A program made the position numbers and the translations under genes. Source: Pictodentalium vernedei (Eukaryota; Mollusca; Scaphopoda; Dentaliida; Dentaliidae). Taken from it: a stretch of DNA of 64,000 nucleotides. Shown piece by piece: positions 8,981 through 19,317 of the stretch; positions within the stretch are counted from its first letter, which is position 1, and every line of letters begins with the position of its first letter. The DNA is taken from NCBI GenBank assembly GCA_031216915.1, contig CM062297.1, positions 182,846,083 through 182,910,082 on the forward strand, given 5' to 3'. Below the pieces are notes generated by a model. That model was not told where the DNA came from, ran no database searches, and saw only the letters and a program-made list of their open reading frames with translations.

Positions 8981-11900
8981 GCTCACCTGACTGAAATTCA
9001 GGATAAGCTATAGTGATCCTTCACTGTCCGGCATCCATGAACATGGTGTTTGCACCTGCCCCTCCTAAACCGCTGAACCAAGAGGTGATTGATTGTTCTG
9101 ACATCGCATTTTTTTTTTTTTTTTTCTCAAATCAACTTGCCCAACCTCATAGGGAGGGCATAGGGGGAAAATCCACCAAAATTCTTTAAAAAGCTTCTCA
9201 TAAACCAGTGGGTACAATGACTTGATATTCTGTGTGGAGCTTCCTTTTGAGGTGTAGAATCAAGTTTGTTCAAACGAAGTACGAGGTTCAGTATTTGCCT
9301 TTGTAATGGGAGGGATGAGATTTGGCCCCACCCAAAATTTTTATTTTCTGAACTGATGGTCCGATTTGAATCAAATTTGATATGTGGTATTATTGAGTCA
9401 TAAGTACTTGATTCATGCAAAAATTATTTCTCCTGTGTCCCTGTGGGAACCCCCAGGAGCTGAAAATAGAAATATTTTCAAATGCTCATATTTCCCAAAC
9501 CACACAGAACAGAGAACTGTTATTTGGTATGAAGCATCCTTAGGACCACTAAGTTTCAATGGTAAAAAAAAATTGTCATCGGTTGTGTAAGGGTATTCTA
9601 TTGGGGGGGGGGGGGGGGGGGAGGGGGAGGGAGAGAGGGGGGGGGTCATTGAAAAAATGCTGAGTCAGCATATTTGCAAACATTAAAAAAAAAATTTCTC
9701 CACAACCACTGATTAGAACCCCATAAAGGGGTGTGTGTTAAAATGAAGCCCCTTGGTTCATATTTGGGCTCAATACAGGAGTCCAAATTTTTAACGTAGG
9801 GCAATATGGGGAATGATCTTTAAAAATCTTCTTCTTCAGATCTAGTGCTGGGCGATATTGAAAAAAATAAAAACCGCGATTATTGAGTACTGACATCGCG
9901 GTTAACGATATTATCGCGGTTTTTAACACCCAACTCACAACCAGCAAACTGTCCAATGTAAATGATATTCTACAAATGTTTAATTTTCAAAGTTGTGTAT
10001 TGTGTATCATCTGTTGTTCTTTGTTTTATAATATGATTTGTATTTGGAATAAAATTGAAAGAATTTTAATTGTTTATGTGCCTGCATGTCTTACTTTTTT
10101 CAGAAACCGAAGACATAAGATGTCACAAACTGTGAAACTGCGTGGGGAGGAGTCTAATACCATTGATTGATGCCTATATTACGAATACATTGAAGGCATG
10201 CGAGTTGCACTGACAGGCTTCAATTGACATCAAGTTATCAACTGGTCAATGACATTGAAAAAAAATGTTGTAAATTGTATCTTACCAGTTATATTTGCAG
10301 AGAATGTGATCCAAACTGAACCTCTCTGTCCTTTATGTGTGACATGATGTTCTAAATTATTTGGAAAAACCCATTCTTAAAACCATGCTGGCTGTTTATT
10401 TAAATGGAATAAGCATGTAAATAAGAAGGCAGCATTGATGAATAAAAGACATTTCCGATAAGTATTCCACACATTATTTTCATGGATTGGCAGGGTGATA
10501 AGGGGAGGAATTCACATAATTAAGGACAACTCATTCAGTTAGCAATAATTCTTCTTTTGTTGTATCCAAATAAAAACGTTCCACAAACGAAAAATGCACT
10601 AAGTAAAAACAGTGCAAGAATGAACAACACTTAGCTCCCTTGCATCGCTATTCTTTTAATTTATGCGCCATCTACAATGAAACTACACGTCATGATTCAT
10701 GACCTAGTTGCGTCTTAACTGTCTCAATCATGTTGTATCAAAAGTGGTTCTGTGGTCACCAGACATGCCCAGATTCACTCCCAATATGGACGCTTTCTCT
10801 GTGTTTTACAAATTAAATTGCATACGTGGATATAACGTGGGCATTTTAACTTTAATTTAAGACTTGGAAAACTCAAGCTGCGTTAAATTAGAATCACTTT
10901 TATTCACACACACGGACACACACATGCGAAGTTTGATTACTTGACGGCAAGTTGACACCTGCTGATAACTGACGATATGACGATTTTTTTTTTGTAGATG
11001 ATATTACTGACGATATTGAATTTTTAACCAGGTACTGTCGATTAATCGGGAAACCGCCCAGCACTATTCAGATCCACCAGTCAGAATGCTTTCATATTTG
11101 GTATACAACATCTTTAGTGGGGTGAGATTCAAGTTTGTTCAAACCGAGTGCCTGGGTTAATATTTGGGCTCCCTGTGGTAGCCCGAATTTCAACTTAGTG
11201 CAATATGAGGGAATTTCTTTAAAAATCTTCTTCTTCAGATCCACCATTCAGAATATTTCATATTTGGTATACAACATCTTTAGGGGGTTGAGATTCAAGT
11301 GTGTTCAAATCAGGCCACTAGGTTAATATTTGGGCTCCCTATAGTAGCCAAATTTTAACATAATGCAATACGAGGAAATTTTTTTAAAAATCTTCTTCAG
11401 ATCAACTTTTTAATTTGTTAAAATCAAGTCCCTGGTTTCATATTTGAGTTTCCTATGTGAGCCATAATTTTAACTTGGTGCAATATGAGGGAATTTCTTT
11501 AAAAATATTCCTCTTCCGATTCACCAGTTAGAATCCTTTCATATTTGGTATACAACATCTCTAGGTTTGTCAGATTCAAGATTGTTCAAAACTAAGTCTC
11601 CTTCTCCAGAACCATCTCTTAGAATGTTTTGGTATTTGGTATACAACATCTTGGGGTGGGGTGGGGGGGGGGGGGTGTCAGATTCAAGTTTGTTCAAATT
11701 GAGTCCCTGAGTTAATATTTGGGTTTTTTATGGGAGCCTGAATTTTAACTTAGTGCAATGTGAGGAAATTTCTTTAAAAACCACCATCTTCTCCAGATCG
11801 ACCAGTCAGAATGCTTTTGTATTTGTTATACTACATCTCTAGGGGGGTGAGATTCAAGTTTGGTCAAATCGGGTCCCTGGATTAATATTTGGGCCCCCTA

Positions 11901-12284
11901 TGGTAGCCCAAATTTCAACTTAGTGCAATATGAGGAAATTTCTTTAATAATCTTCTTCTTCAGGTCCACCAGTCAGAATGCTTTCATATTTGGTATACAG
12001 CATCCTGGTAGTAGAAGGGAAGGGCTCAGACTCAAGTTTGTTCAAGTTAAGTTCCTAGGTTGATATTTGGACACCCAAGTTTTGCATTACTGGAAATCGG
12101 AGAATTATTTCTGTGATAGCATCCCAGTACTAGAAAAAATCACCTGGCCTGGACAACAAAGTTATAAATAATTAAATAACTTCATTCCTCGGCAGTGTTA
12201 ACTAGTTATAGATACTAATTAAGTCCTTCTTTAAACAACTATTGTCAGGTGAGTGCCTCAGGCCCCATGGGGCCTCTTGGTTTG
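8981..12284. repeat. Molluscan-type dispersed element with ~165-190-bp tandem units
   Basis: Opens 'gctcacctgactgaaattca' and closes 'caggtgagtgcctcaggccc' then 'ggggcctcttgg', a bounding pair I know from molluscan dispersed repeats. Between them is a diverged tandem array: 'cttcttcagatccaccagtc', 'catatttggtatacaacatc', 'gattcaagtttgttcaaa', 'aatatttgggctcccta', 'aacttagtgcaatatgag' recur about every 165-190 bp, mainly 11070-12060. It contains G runs (about 9602-9645 and 11655-11676) and is split by the hAT-like insert 9843-11066. Short open frames in it are fragments of the tandem unit. Confidence 0.75.
9843..11066. mobile_element. hAT-like element, non-autonomous, 8-bp duplication
   Basis: Target duplication TTCAGATC at 9835-9842 and 11067-11074. 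Inverted ends TAGTGCTGGGCG and, complemented, TAGTGCTGGGCGGTTTCCCG. Near the ends lie repeated 'gacgatat', 'cgcggtt' and 'gatattatcgcgg' motifs, as expected for subterminal transposase-binding repeats. An 8-bp duplication with these ends fits the hAT superfamily. No transposase-like frame is seen in its 1224 bp. It inserted into one unit of the surrounding tandem repeat. Confidence 0.9.
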
Positions 12285-13011
12285 TGTGCATTTATGTGCT
12301 TCTTCAAAGCAGACAAGGTATTAAGAGGACTAGGACTGAAAACGTTCATCTAAACATTTTTCTTTGCAACCAATTTTGCAGATGAAATGATTGTAGTGGA
12401 TGTTATGGTAACAAATAATGTATTATGCCATAAAAAACATGTGAATGATGATAAATGATCGCAAGCATTTTTGGAATTACGCAGTCTGCTTTTTTCTGTA
12501 TAAAGAAATATTGTTTCAGGCGAACATCACATAAATCTTGATAATATTGGAGTTGTATTGTCAGCATGATGGCTTGAATGTTCTTCCTGCTTCCTGAAAG
12601 TTTAGTTTTTAGGATGGTTATTTTTTTTTACCTGACATGACACTCACAAATTGTCTCTTGAATAACCAATAAACTTGTTTTTTTTGTTAAATATAGCTTC
12701 GGATTCAATGAATGCTCATAAGTTATGTTTCATAGGGAAGAATTATGAAATTTGAATGGTGATTTTTGTGAATGGCACAGGACAGATAACTTGCTTTGAT
12801 TACAAAAGTGGACAAGACAATTTTTGACCAGATCGTGACTGGGTCACGATCTGGTTGAAAATTCCTTGTTCCCTTAATTTTTTCCCACAACAATGTGGAA
12901 TCTTCTCTCTATTTTTGTTTGTTATTCTTGATCTGATTTTTATTCCACAATCATTTATGGGTGTAATCCAAGATCTTTCTTACAAAAATTTATCTAGGCA
13001 AGTTTTGCCCC
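12285..13011. other. Spacer with a small hairpin
   Basis: No gene seen. A short perfect inverted repeat 'accagatcgtga..tcacgatctggt' lies at about 12828-12855. Confidence 0.5.
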
Positions 13012-13022
13012 AGTATTATAAT

Positions 13023-13393
13023 TATTATTTATTTATTTATTGGTGTTTAAGGTCACATATTTATGCACAATGGCTAATCATGACCGTGACAGTTTTACGG
13101 GTGGAGGAAGCCGGAGTACCCGGAGAGAACCACCGAGCAACGACGAGCAGCTGTCAGCTCCCCAACATCGTAACTCCGCACTGCAGCACAGGCAGGGTTA
13201 GATTGGTTGAAGACATGCGTACCATCGACGTGCAGTATGCCTTAATACACGGCGTCATTGTGCCCCCACGTGGGCAATGGAGATGAAGTGTCTTGCCCAA
13301 GGACACAACGCGGTTGCCGCAGGTGGGATTCGAACCGAGGACCTCTTGGCTTGCAGCCTGCACCTCTACCTACTGAGCCACCGCGCTCCCCCT
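13023..13393 (-). mobile_element. Full-length tRNA-headed SINE
   Basis: Minus orientation, with duplication AGTATTATAAT at 13012-13022 and 13394-13404. On the minus strand it begins with a tRNA-like head carrying an A-box (GTGGCTCAGTAGG) and a B-box (GGTTCGAATCCC), then 'ttgtgtccttgggcaagaca', the body and the tail 'tatgtgaccttaaacacc' with (AATA)n. Close to the copy at 15998-16374, so recent. RNA polymerase III promoter boxes are inferred from the motifs. Confidence 0.93.
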
Positions 13394-13444
13394 AGTATTA
13401 TAATAAATGGTACATTAATTTTGACAGTCATTATTTGTTCAAGT

Positions 13445-13855
13445 TAATTTTCTTTGTTACAATTTATTGAAGAGTGCATTGAGGCTTTCTCCACTGTGAC
13501 AAAACAAATGTTTATGAACAGAATGTTTTTGCTTTTTAACCCTTTACCCAATGAATCGGCCACATCCGCCAACATAATATGCAAATTCAGCAGCTGAAAA
13601 AATATATTTTTAAAAAAATTTCCACAAAACCATATCATGTGACCCCTCTTTGGAACGAGCTCAACGAGCTCGTTCCATTGAGGGGTCACATGATATGGTT
13701 TTGTTGACTTTTTGAATAATTTAAAAAAAATGATATTTAAAATAATAAATTCTGATATTGTCTGCATTGAGTAAAGGGTTAATGAAATTGACACACATCC
13801 ACAGAATATGAAATCTTTCTAAAAAATATGGGCTTCTAACACAACTAATTAACCC
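13445..13855. mobile_element. Family E MITE interrupted by a family A MITE
   Basis: The left part has 'ttgttacaatttattgaaga' and 'gtgcattgaggctttctcca'. After the insert, 'ccacagaatatgaaatcttt' and 'atatgggcttctaac' match the other E copies (15317-15558, 50990-51230). The left border is unclear. Confidence 0.6.
13540..13778. mobile_element. Family A MITE, TTAA-flanked, nested in family E
   Basis: TTAA at 13536-13539 and 13779-13782; ends CCCTTTACCCAATG and 'cattgagtaaaggg'. Central hairpin 'ccatatcatgtgacccctc' ... 'gaggggtcacatgatatgg' around 'ggaacgagctcaacgagctc'. 239 bp. Confidence 0.88.
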
Positions 13856-13910
13856 TTAATGCTTCAGATTAATTTTATGATACTTGTTACCTTATATACA
13901 TGATGTACAC

Positions 13911-14306
13911 GGGAACGTGGCAGCTTAGTGGTTATGGTATTGGACTTCAAAACGAAAGGTCTACGGTTTGATCCCTGTCAGGGATAACTGTATTGTGTCC
14001 TTGGGCAAGGCACTTCATCTCAATTGCCCATGCGGGAGTAGGGTGATGCTGTGTACTAAGGCGTGCTGCACGTTGATGGTGCACTTCTGAAGTTGTCTTC
14101 AACCAATGCTAATCCTGCTTGTGTGGAGTTAGTACGATGGGTAGTCTGGCAGTTTTTCCGTGGTTCTCTCTGGGTTTATGGCTTCCACTACCCATAAAAC
14201 TGTCCGATGCAGAATGAATGAATGAATGAATGAATGAATGAATGAATGAATGAATGAATGAATGAATGAATGAATGAATGAATGAATGAATGAATGAATG
14301 AATGAA
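13911..14306 (+). mobile_element. SINE with a different tRNA-like head and (GAAT)n tail
   Basis: The head has A-box-like 'tggcagcttagtggttatgg' and B-box-like 'ggtttgatccc', different from the head at 15998. The shared core 'attgtgtccttgggcaaggc' and body follow. The tail is a pure (GAAT)n array of ~95 bp (about 14212-14306). A likely target duplication is 'atacatgatgtacac' versus 'atacatgtgcac'. Open frames with long HSFI repeats on the minus strand are translations of this tail. Confidence 0.8.
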
Positions 14307-14663
14307 TACATGTGCACTGCTGCAGTTGACCTAACAGTGTTTCTACATCATAGTTGGCTGCCTGTGCAGACAACCATCTATGACGTAAAAACACTGCCAA
14401 GATAAATACAGCCTACTGGTTTAGTTCTCAAGGAACAGTACACTTGCGTGCAACTTTTCCAAAGCAATATAAAAGTGGCAGTTTGTGGCTGTATGGGGAC
14501 CAGGCCTTTAGGTTGGTCCAGTTTGGGGATATCACAGACTTGCCAAGTCAGCTGCGGTTCAGCCCCATTGAAGAACCTTTTGTTGAATAATGACTGCCTG
14601 AAATGCCATTTCCCAGTTTTTCTTGGCTGTATGGGTGCACCACAGTATCTCTTTATCAGGGCC

Positions 14664-14966
14664 TTATTATACCCCCGCAAACAAAGTTGGGTGGGTGGGG
14701 GGGGGGGGGGGGGTATATAGGAATCACCCTGTCTGTCCGTCTGTCTGTCCATCCTTATAAGCGCAACTCCTCCTAAACCGTTCAAAGAATTTTCATGAAA
14801 CTTTACACAATGGAAGAACTCCGTATGGAGATGTGCATGAAGCAATATAATTCTGTTCTGACATTTCCAAGGGGAGATAATCTAACTTATACATTTTAAT
14901 GTACCAAAAAGGCTACAACTGAGGCGTGGGTGGTATCACTTTGTGAGCTTGCTCACAGTACCTCTA
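14664..14966. repeat. Molluscan-type repeat, 'ttatacccccgc' class
   Basis: 'ttattatacccccgcaaac', a G run (about 14692-14714), 'tatataggaatcaccctg', 'tctgtccgtctgtctgtcc', ending 'gctcacagtacctctag'. This layout is common in molluscan dispersed repeats. No gene. Confidence 0.65.
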
Positions 14967-14967
14967 G

Positions 14968-15197
14968 TTGCAACTCTGATCACTTTTTACTGCAATAGAA
15001 CAATTGGTTCTGTATGCAGTCTCTGGATATCTGGGTAAACTCCTAAAGTTAAATCATAAGAATCTTCTCAGTTGTTGCTAGGCAAGTCTTGGCTGCCTAT
15101 ATAGGCAGCCAAGACTTGTATAGAAACAACTAAAATCACAGGATGTAGCCTGCTATTGAGTATGAAAAATGTACACAAATCTTCTTTCCTTTTCAGG
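14968..15197. mobile_element. Family K MITE, hairpin
   Basis: Contains the perfect 36-bp palindrome 'caagtcttggctgcctat' plus its complement (15083-15118) and ends before TTAA (15198-15201). Matches 39397-39623 and the split copy at 43561-43743/48506-48545. The left border is uncertain. Confidence 0.6.
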
Positions 15198-15316
15198 TTA
15201 AATCATTTCAATAAAAAATGGAAAAAACCCATAAAAAACAAACCACACTGTGTGTTATGCCCTAAATTTGTGAACATTCCAGTTTGGTGGAACTTCAAGA
15301 CCTGAAGGGGACTTAA

Positions 15317-15558
15317 TTGGCAGAGTGCTGAATTATTTTTGGTCATCAAAATTTGTTCATACATCTTTACATTGTTACAATTTATGAGAGAGTGCCAATA
15401 GGCACTCTCCCATAAATTGTAACAAGGCAAATCCTAACACACTAAATAATTTCATTTCAAAGGTGATATGCAGAACATTAATTGAATATGAAGCCTTCAA
15501 GCTGTGGTACCGACACTTCAGAATAAAGCCCAAATATGGGCTTCCAGCACTATACCAG
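15317..15558 (-). mobile_element. Family E MITE, TTAA-flanked
   Basis: TTAA at 15313-15316 and 15559-15562; ends 'ttggcagagtgctg' and 'cagcactataccag'. Hairpin 'acaatttatgagagagtgcc' ... 'ggcactctcccataaattgt'. Its right TTAA is also the left flank of the next element. Confidence 0.85.
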
Positions 15559-15562
15559 TTAA

Positions 15563-15805
15563 GGGTTATTCCTTTACGCAACACAAAGAGTAGACAAAAT
15601 TTGCAAACACTTTATTGAATAACTGGAAATATTCATTTTTTGATTCAAAAACATGTAGCTTACCTCTCATTGGAATGAACTCAGCGAGCTCATTGCAACC
15701 ATGAGTCATGAGCGATGCTTTTGAAACAAAAAATAAAAAAACCCAGTAATATTTGAATGGCAATTTTTGTGAATAATGCTGGCCAATTTTTACTATAGTG
15801 TTAGG
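15563..15805. mobile_element. Diverged family A-like MITE abutting family E
   Basis: Begins immediately after the TTAA at 15559-15562 with 'gggttattcctttacgcaac'. The centre 'cctctcattggaatgaactc' and 'agcgagctcattgcaacc' is a decayed version of the family A hairpin. Right end near 'tagtgttaggtaa'. Old copy. Confidence 0.5.
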
Positions 15806-15859
15806 TAAGATAAAAAGTCTTCAGAACTTCTGTTTCGATTATTTTTCTCATTTATATGT

Positions 15860-16592
15860 TGGGGTTTAATGACACTTTCTGCAGCTATTGTCATATCGTA
15901 TTGGACAGTTTATGCGAGGAGCAAGCCAGGGTACCCAGTGATAATCACTGAGCAGTGGCAAGTAACTATCATACCCTCCACCTTACTAACCCTGCACGGG
16001 GGCGCGGTGGCTCAGTTGGTAGAGTTGCAGGCTGCAAGCCGAGAGGTCCTCGGTTCGAATCCCATCTGCGGCAACCGCGTTGTGTCCTTGGGCAAGACAC
16101 TTCACCCCGATTGCCTACATGGGGGCACGATGACGCTGTGTACTGAGGCGTACTGCACGTCGATGGTGCGCATGTCTTCAACCAATCTAACCCTGCCTGT
16201 GCTGCGGTGCAGAGTTCAGACTTCAGAGTTACGATGTTGGAGAGCTGACAGCTGCTCGTCGTTGCTCGGTGGTTCTCTCCGGGTACTCCGGCTTCCTCCA
16301 CCCGTAAAACTGTCACGGTCATGATTAGCCATTGTGCATAAGTATGTGACCTTAAACACCAATAAATAAATAAATACTAACCCTGCACAAACAGGATTAG
16401 CTTTGGTTGAAGGTATGTGTACTAGCAGCAGGCAGTATTCCTTAACACACTGCAACAACTGTGCTCCTATGTGGGCAAATGAGATTGAGTATTTTGCACA
16501 AGAGAACACCCTACAGATGACAAAGGCCAGGATCAAACACACAACCTTCTGATCTGAAGTCCAATGCTCTAACCAATGAGTCACCATGCTTC
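15860..16592 (-). mobile_element. Old SINE split by a young SINE
   Basis: Minus-orientation SINE remnant: 'ggggtttaatgacactttct', 'agtgataatcactgagcagt' and 'ccctgcac' on the left; after the insert, 'caggattagctttggttgaa', 'gcagtattccttaacacac' and a decayed head 'cacacaaccttctgatctga' with 'aaccaatgagtcaccatgct'. The 15998-16374 insert lies exactly between the parts. Its head differs from the young SINE's. Confidence 0.75.
15998..16374 (+). mobile_element. Full-length tRNA-headed SINE, reference copy
   Basis: Target duplication TACTAACCCTGCAC (14 bp) at 15984-15997 and 16375-16388. Starts 'gggggcgcggtggctcag'; A-box GTGGCTCAGTTGG, B-box GGTTCGAATCCC; then the core 'gttgtgtccttgggcaagac', the body with 'cgtactgcacgtcgatggtg' and 'cttcctccacccgtaaaac', and the 3' tail 'gtatgtgaccttaaacacc' plus (AATA)n. 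About 375 bp. It has the structure of a tRNA-derived SINE mobilised by a LINE partner; the open frames over it are not genes. Confidence 0.95.
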
Positions 16593-16605
16593 CTATTTTT
16601 TGTTA

Positions 16606-16815
16606 TGAACCCTTCACCTAATACAACTAGTGCCAATACTTGCAAATAAATTCTTAATAACGAGAAATGTTCATTTTATGTTTTCAAAACATAGCGGATA
16701 CTCATTGGTACATTGTACAGACTAAACAAGCTCATTCTAATGAAGGGGTCATTTTGGAGACAAAAGTTAAAAAAAATGAAAAATTTGAATTGATCTTTCT
16801 GTCAGATATTGCTGT
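16606..16815. mobile_element. Old family A'-like MITE
   Basis: 'gaacccttcacctaatacaa', 'ttcattttatgttttcaaaa', 'aagctcattctaatgaaggg' and 'gagacaaaagtt' follow the layout of the copy at 17692-17935. Decayed. Confidence 0.45.
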
Positions 16816-17148
16816 TAAGATAAGTTGAAGGATTCAGTGTTCATGCTGGCCCTAATTTTTTTTTTTAATGCCAAGTGGAATTTTTGTTTATGCCAAATGA
16901 ATTATTTTGGTGTCAGATGACAGATTTTAGTGCCAAATGAAATCTGAGAACAAATTAATCATGTATCATCCCTTGAGTGCAACTGGGTGCCATTTGCTAA
17001 AGCACTGCAGATGGCACCTTGTTTCACTCAAAATACGGTATTTTTTATTAAGAATTACTTGACACTTTTTAAGTATTTTAGTTTAAAAAAATAAAACACA
17101 AAAGATTCTAAAAAAGTAAAAGACTATTAGGCCTAAAAAAATTAAAAA

Positions 17149-17543
17149 TCTGTTTCTCAGGCCCTCCTTCAAAAAAGTTCCCTGCTGCTGGTCTGAAAGA
17201 TCATAGTCCATTTGGCTGCCGCATGCTCTCTTTTTATAACCAATGTAAACTTTAAAAAAAAAAAAATTAATTGGTTTATGGCTGATATTTTACCAAAGTT
17301 TAGAAAATTGATAAATTTGTCCCTCAAGGGCAAGATGGCTTTGCAATGCTTTAGCATTGCCAAGCTTTCTTGCTCTCAAGGGATGAAATACACCACCACC
17401 CATGCTGTTCTGTAGATTATGAGGCCTAAAACATAAAACAAGAACATGAACTTTTGATGGCAAAGAAATAATTTCAGAAAAAAAACAAAAACAAAAAACG
17501 CTCGCCTGTATGCAGTTTTACAAATAATGGCCTGAGAAACAGA
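17149..17543 (+). mobile_element. Family G MITE
   Basis: 15-bp inverted ends TCTGTTTCTCAGGCC and its complement. Central hairpin 'gctttgcaatgctttagcat' within 'ccctcaagggcaagatgg..'. Other copies are at 22769-23133 (opposite orientation) and 49146-49419 (centre deleted). No coding capacity. Confidence 0.85.
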
Positions 17544-17691
17544 AGATCAACTTGTTAACATTTACAGAATAATTTACTCATTGTTTATTCATTCCAACTA
17601 AACTGGTAGCAAATAATTTATTATCTTCCCGAAAGATTATAAAAAAGATTAAGCAAGATAAAAAAGATTAAGTATGAAAGAAAAGTTTTAA

Positions 17692-17935
17692 CCATTTACC
17701 AACATAACGGCCAAAATCGGCCAGCGCAATTCACAAAAATCGCCGATTAATTTTCATTATTTTTTCATTTTTTGTCTCAAAAACATAGGTTATGACCCCA
17801 TGTTGGAACGAGCTCATTGAGCTCATTCCATTGAGGGGGTCATAACCTATGTATTTGAGACAAAAAATGAAAAAAATTAGTTATTCAAGAATTCTTTTTC
17901 CAAGTGTCGTGTGCTTTTCAAAATATGGTAAATGG
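17692..17935. mobile_element. Family A' MITE, TTAA-flanked
   Basis: TTAA at 17688-17691 and 17936-17939; ends CCATTTACC and GGTAAATGG. Long hairpin 'ttttttcattttttgtctca' ... with the centre 'ttggaacgagctcattgagc'. The design matches family A, but the arms have different sequence ('aaaacataggttatgacccc'). Confidence 0.85.
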
Positions 17936-18006
17936 TTAATTAGAATCAGATTAAATGGATAAACTGTTTACAAACTAAGAACAATGATTATACCAAGCTG
18001 TTACCT

Positions 18007-18376
18007 ATTTATGTACTTATTTATTTATTTATTGGGTTTTAATGACACTTTCGACAGCCAGGGTCACCTCGTGTCGGACAGTTTTTACGGGTGGAGGAAG
18101 CCAGAGTACCCAGAGATAATCACTGAACAATGGCAAGCAACTGTCAGGCTCCCCAACGTATTAACTCCACACAAGCAGGGTTAGCATTGGTAGAAAACAA
18201 GTGCCCATCGACGTGCAGTATACCTTCGTACACAATGTCACCGTGCCCCCATGTGGGCAATGAGGGTGGAGTGTCTTGCCCAAGGACACAATGCGATTGC
18301 TGAAGGTGGAATTCAAACCAAGGACCTCTTGGCTTGCAGCTTGCACCTCTACCTACTGAGCCACCACGCCCCCTAT
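18007..18376 (-). mobile_element. tRNA-headed SINE, minus orientation
   Basis: Likely 9-bp duplication CTGTTACCT at 17998-18006 and 18377-18385. (AATA)n tail at the left, body, then at the right the head: on the minus strand 'gggggcgtggtggctcagta' and 'ggtttgaattccacc' (decayed B-box). Its tail reads 'gggttttaatgacactttcg', the older tail type, not 'tatgtgaccttaaacacc'. Confidence 0.85.
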
Positions 18377-18757
18377 CTGTTACCTTTTGATTACCTTGAC
18401 AGGTGAAAATTCTGTTTGTCTGTGTCTTCAGATAGTGATTTTATTGAAAATGACTTGCTGAAATAATAAACCACATAGTCCTTGAGCCCCACCAAAAGTT
18501 ATTTTTGTGCCAAATTTTGATGCTAAATGCTGTATTTTTTAAGCTGAACGAAATAAGTTAGTGCAGTTGGCACCATTTGCACCTGACAGCATGAATACTG
18601 GAAGTGTTATGACAAGAGCTGGTTCTAAGCTATAATTTGCATTGATGGGAAACTTGAAAAATATTCTACACAAGAACTGAAAAATACTCTGTTGGTAGTC
18701 AGTCAAGGATTAATATTCATTACATCTTTCACTGATGTTTATTTAATGTATTTTCAG

Positions 18758-18842
18758 TTTTATGCATCACTGTGAAATTTAACAGAAAGAGACAATGGAT
18801 TCAAATCTTAATGATTCTGCATCAACATCCCCATCTCCTACG
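18758..18842 (+). CDS. Unrecognised host gene, first coding exon (CDS from 18795)
   Basis: I do not recognise this gene. The exon is bounded by an acceptor with a pyrimidine tract ('aatgtattttcag', AG at 18756-18757) and a consensus donor GTAAGT (18843). It holds 37 nt of 5' UTR, then ATG at 18795 in context 'gagacaATGG' and 16 codons: MDSNLNDSASTSPSPT, a polar, Ser/Thr-rich start with SP/TP pairs that looks disordered. It ends in phase 0. The acceptor implies at least one further 5' UTR exon upstream, not located. The call rests on the splice signals, the ATG and the fact that two further exons on this strand join it in phase 0. Subcellular location: no signal peptide seen. Confidence 0.6.
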
Positions 18843-18989
18843 GTAAGTAATTATAAATCATATATGTATTAGTACATGTATACAAATTTTTTTGTGAGGA
18901 TGGGACATGGGGGTGAGGGAGGGGGGTGGGGGTACTTTGAGATCTTTTTTCTATGCTCTTTTTGAGATCAGTTATTCCTCTTTCATTTT

Positions 18990-19066
18990 GTTAGTTGATA
19001 CAGGGATCTAAAGTTTGATGAGCTCTGTCAAACCAGATTGAATTCTGAGTTGCATTATGGGAAATG
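18990..19066. mobile_element. Family C MITE fragment
   Basis: 'gatgagctctgtcaaaccag', 'attgaattctgagttgcatt' and 'atgggaaat' match the right half of family C (50402-50740). No ends. Confidence 0.45.
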
Positions 19067-19295
19067 CACTGGCATGCCAAGGGTTATCTACAAATACATG
19101 TTTTTTTTAATAATTTTCCAGGTTTTCTTATTGTTACTTGTTTTCTGCCTACTGACCATGGGCAGCTTTTGGATGTGCTTGTGAGGGTTCATGTTAAGGG
19201 TTTTTGTGGGTGTATGTCACCTCCCAAAAGTCCCCTGCTGCTGGTCTGAAAGATCTGGTTTGGGGTATTTTCAGCCTACCACCAGCCCACCTACA

Positions 19296-19317
19296 GACAC
19301 ACACACACACACACACA
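19296..19317. repeat. (AC)n microsatellite
   Basis: Pure CA dinucleotide run of about 22 bp in intron 1. Confidence 0.9.

Larger units (their letters stand above)
16831..18602. mobile_element. Possible host element split by three later inserts
   Basis: 'cagtgttcatgctggccc' near 16833 and, on the complement, 'ccagtattcatgctgtcagg' ending near 18602 form an inverted pair. Next to each end are related 'gtgccaaatgaaat' and 'tggcaccatttgc' segments (16880-17010, 18495-18585). Between them lie the MITE 17149-17543, the MITE 17692-17935 and the SINE 18007-18376. No clean target duplication, so the call is tentative. Confidence 0.35.

Noticed and set aside
12855-13286. 143-codon frame
   Set aside because: Its second half is SINE sequence; the first half has no features.
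14129-14400. Frames with long HSFI repeats
   Set aside because: Translation of the (GAAT)n tail of a SINE.
15998-16072. tRNA gene
   Set aside because: A- and B-boxes are present, but the segment is the head of a SINE: it continues into a SINE body and tail within a target duplication, and no clean acceptor stem is seen. The same holds for 13023-13393.
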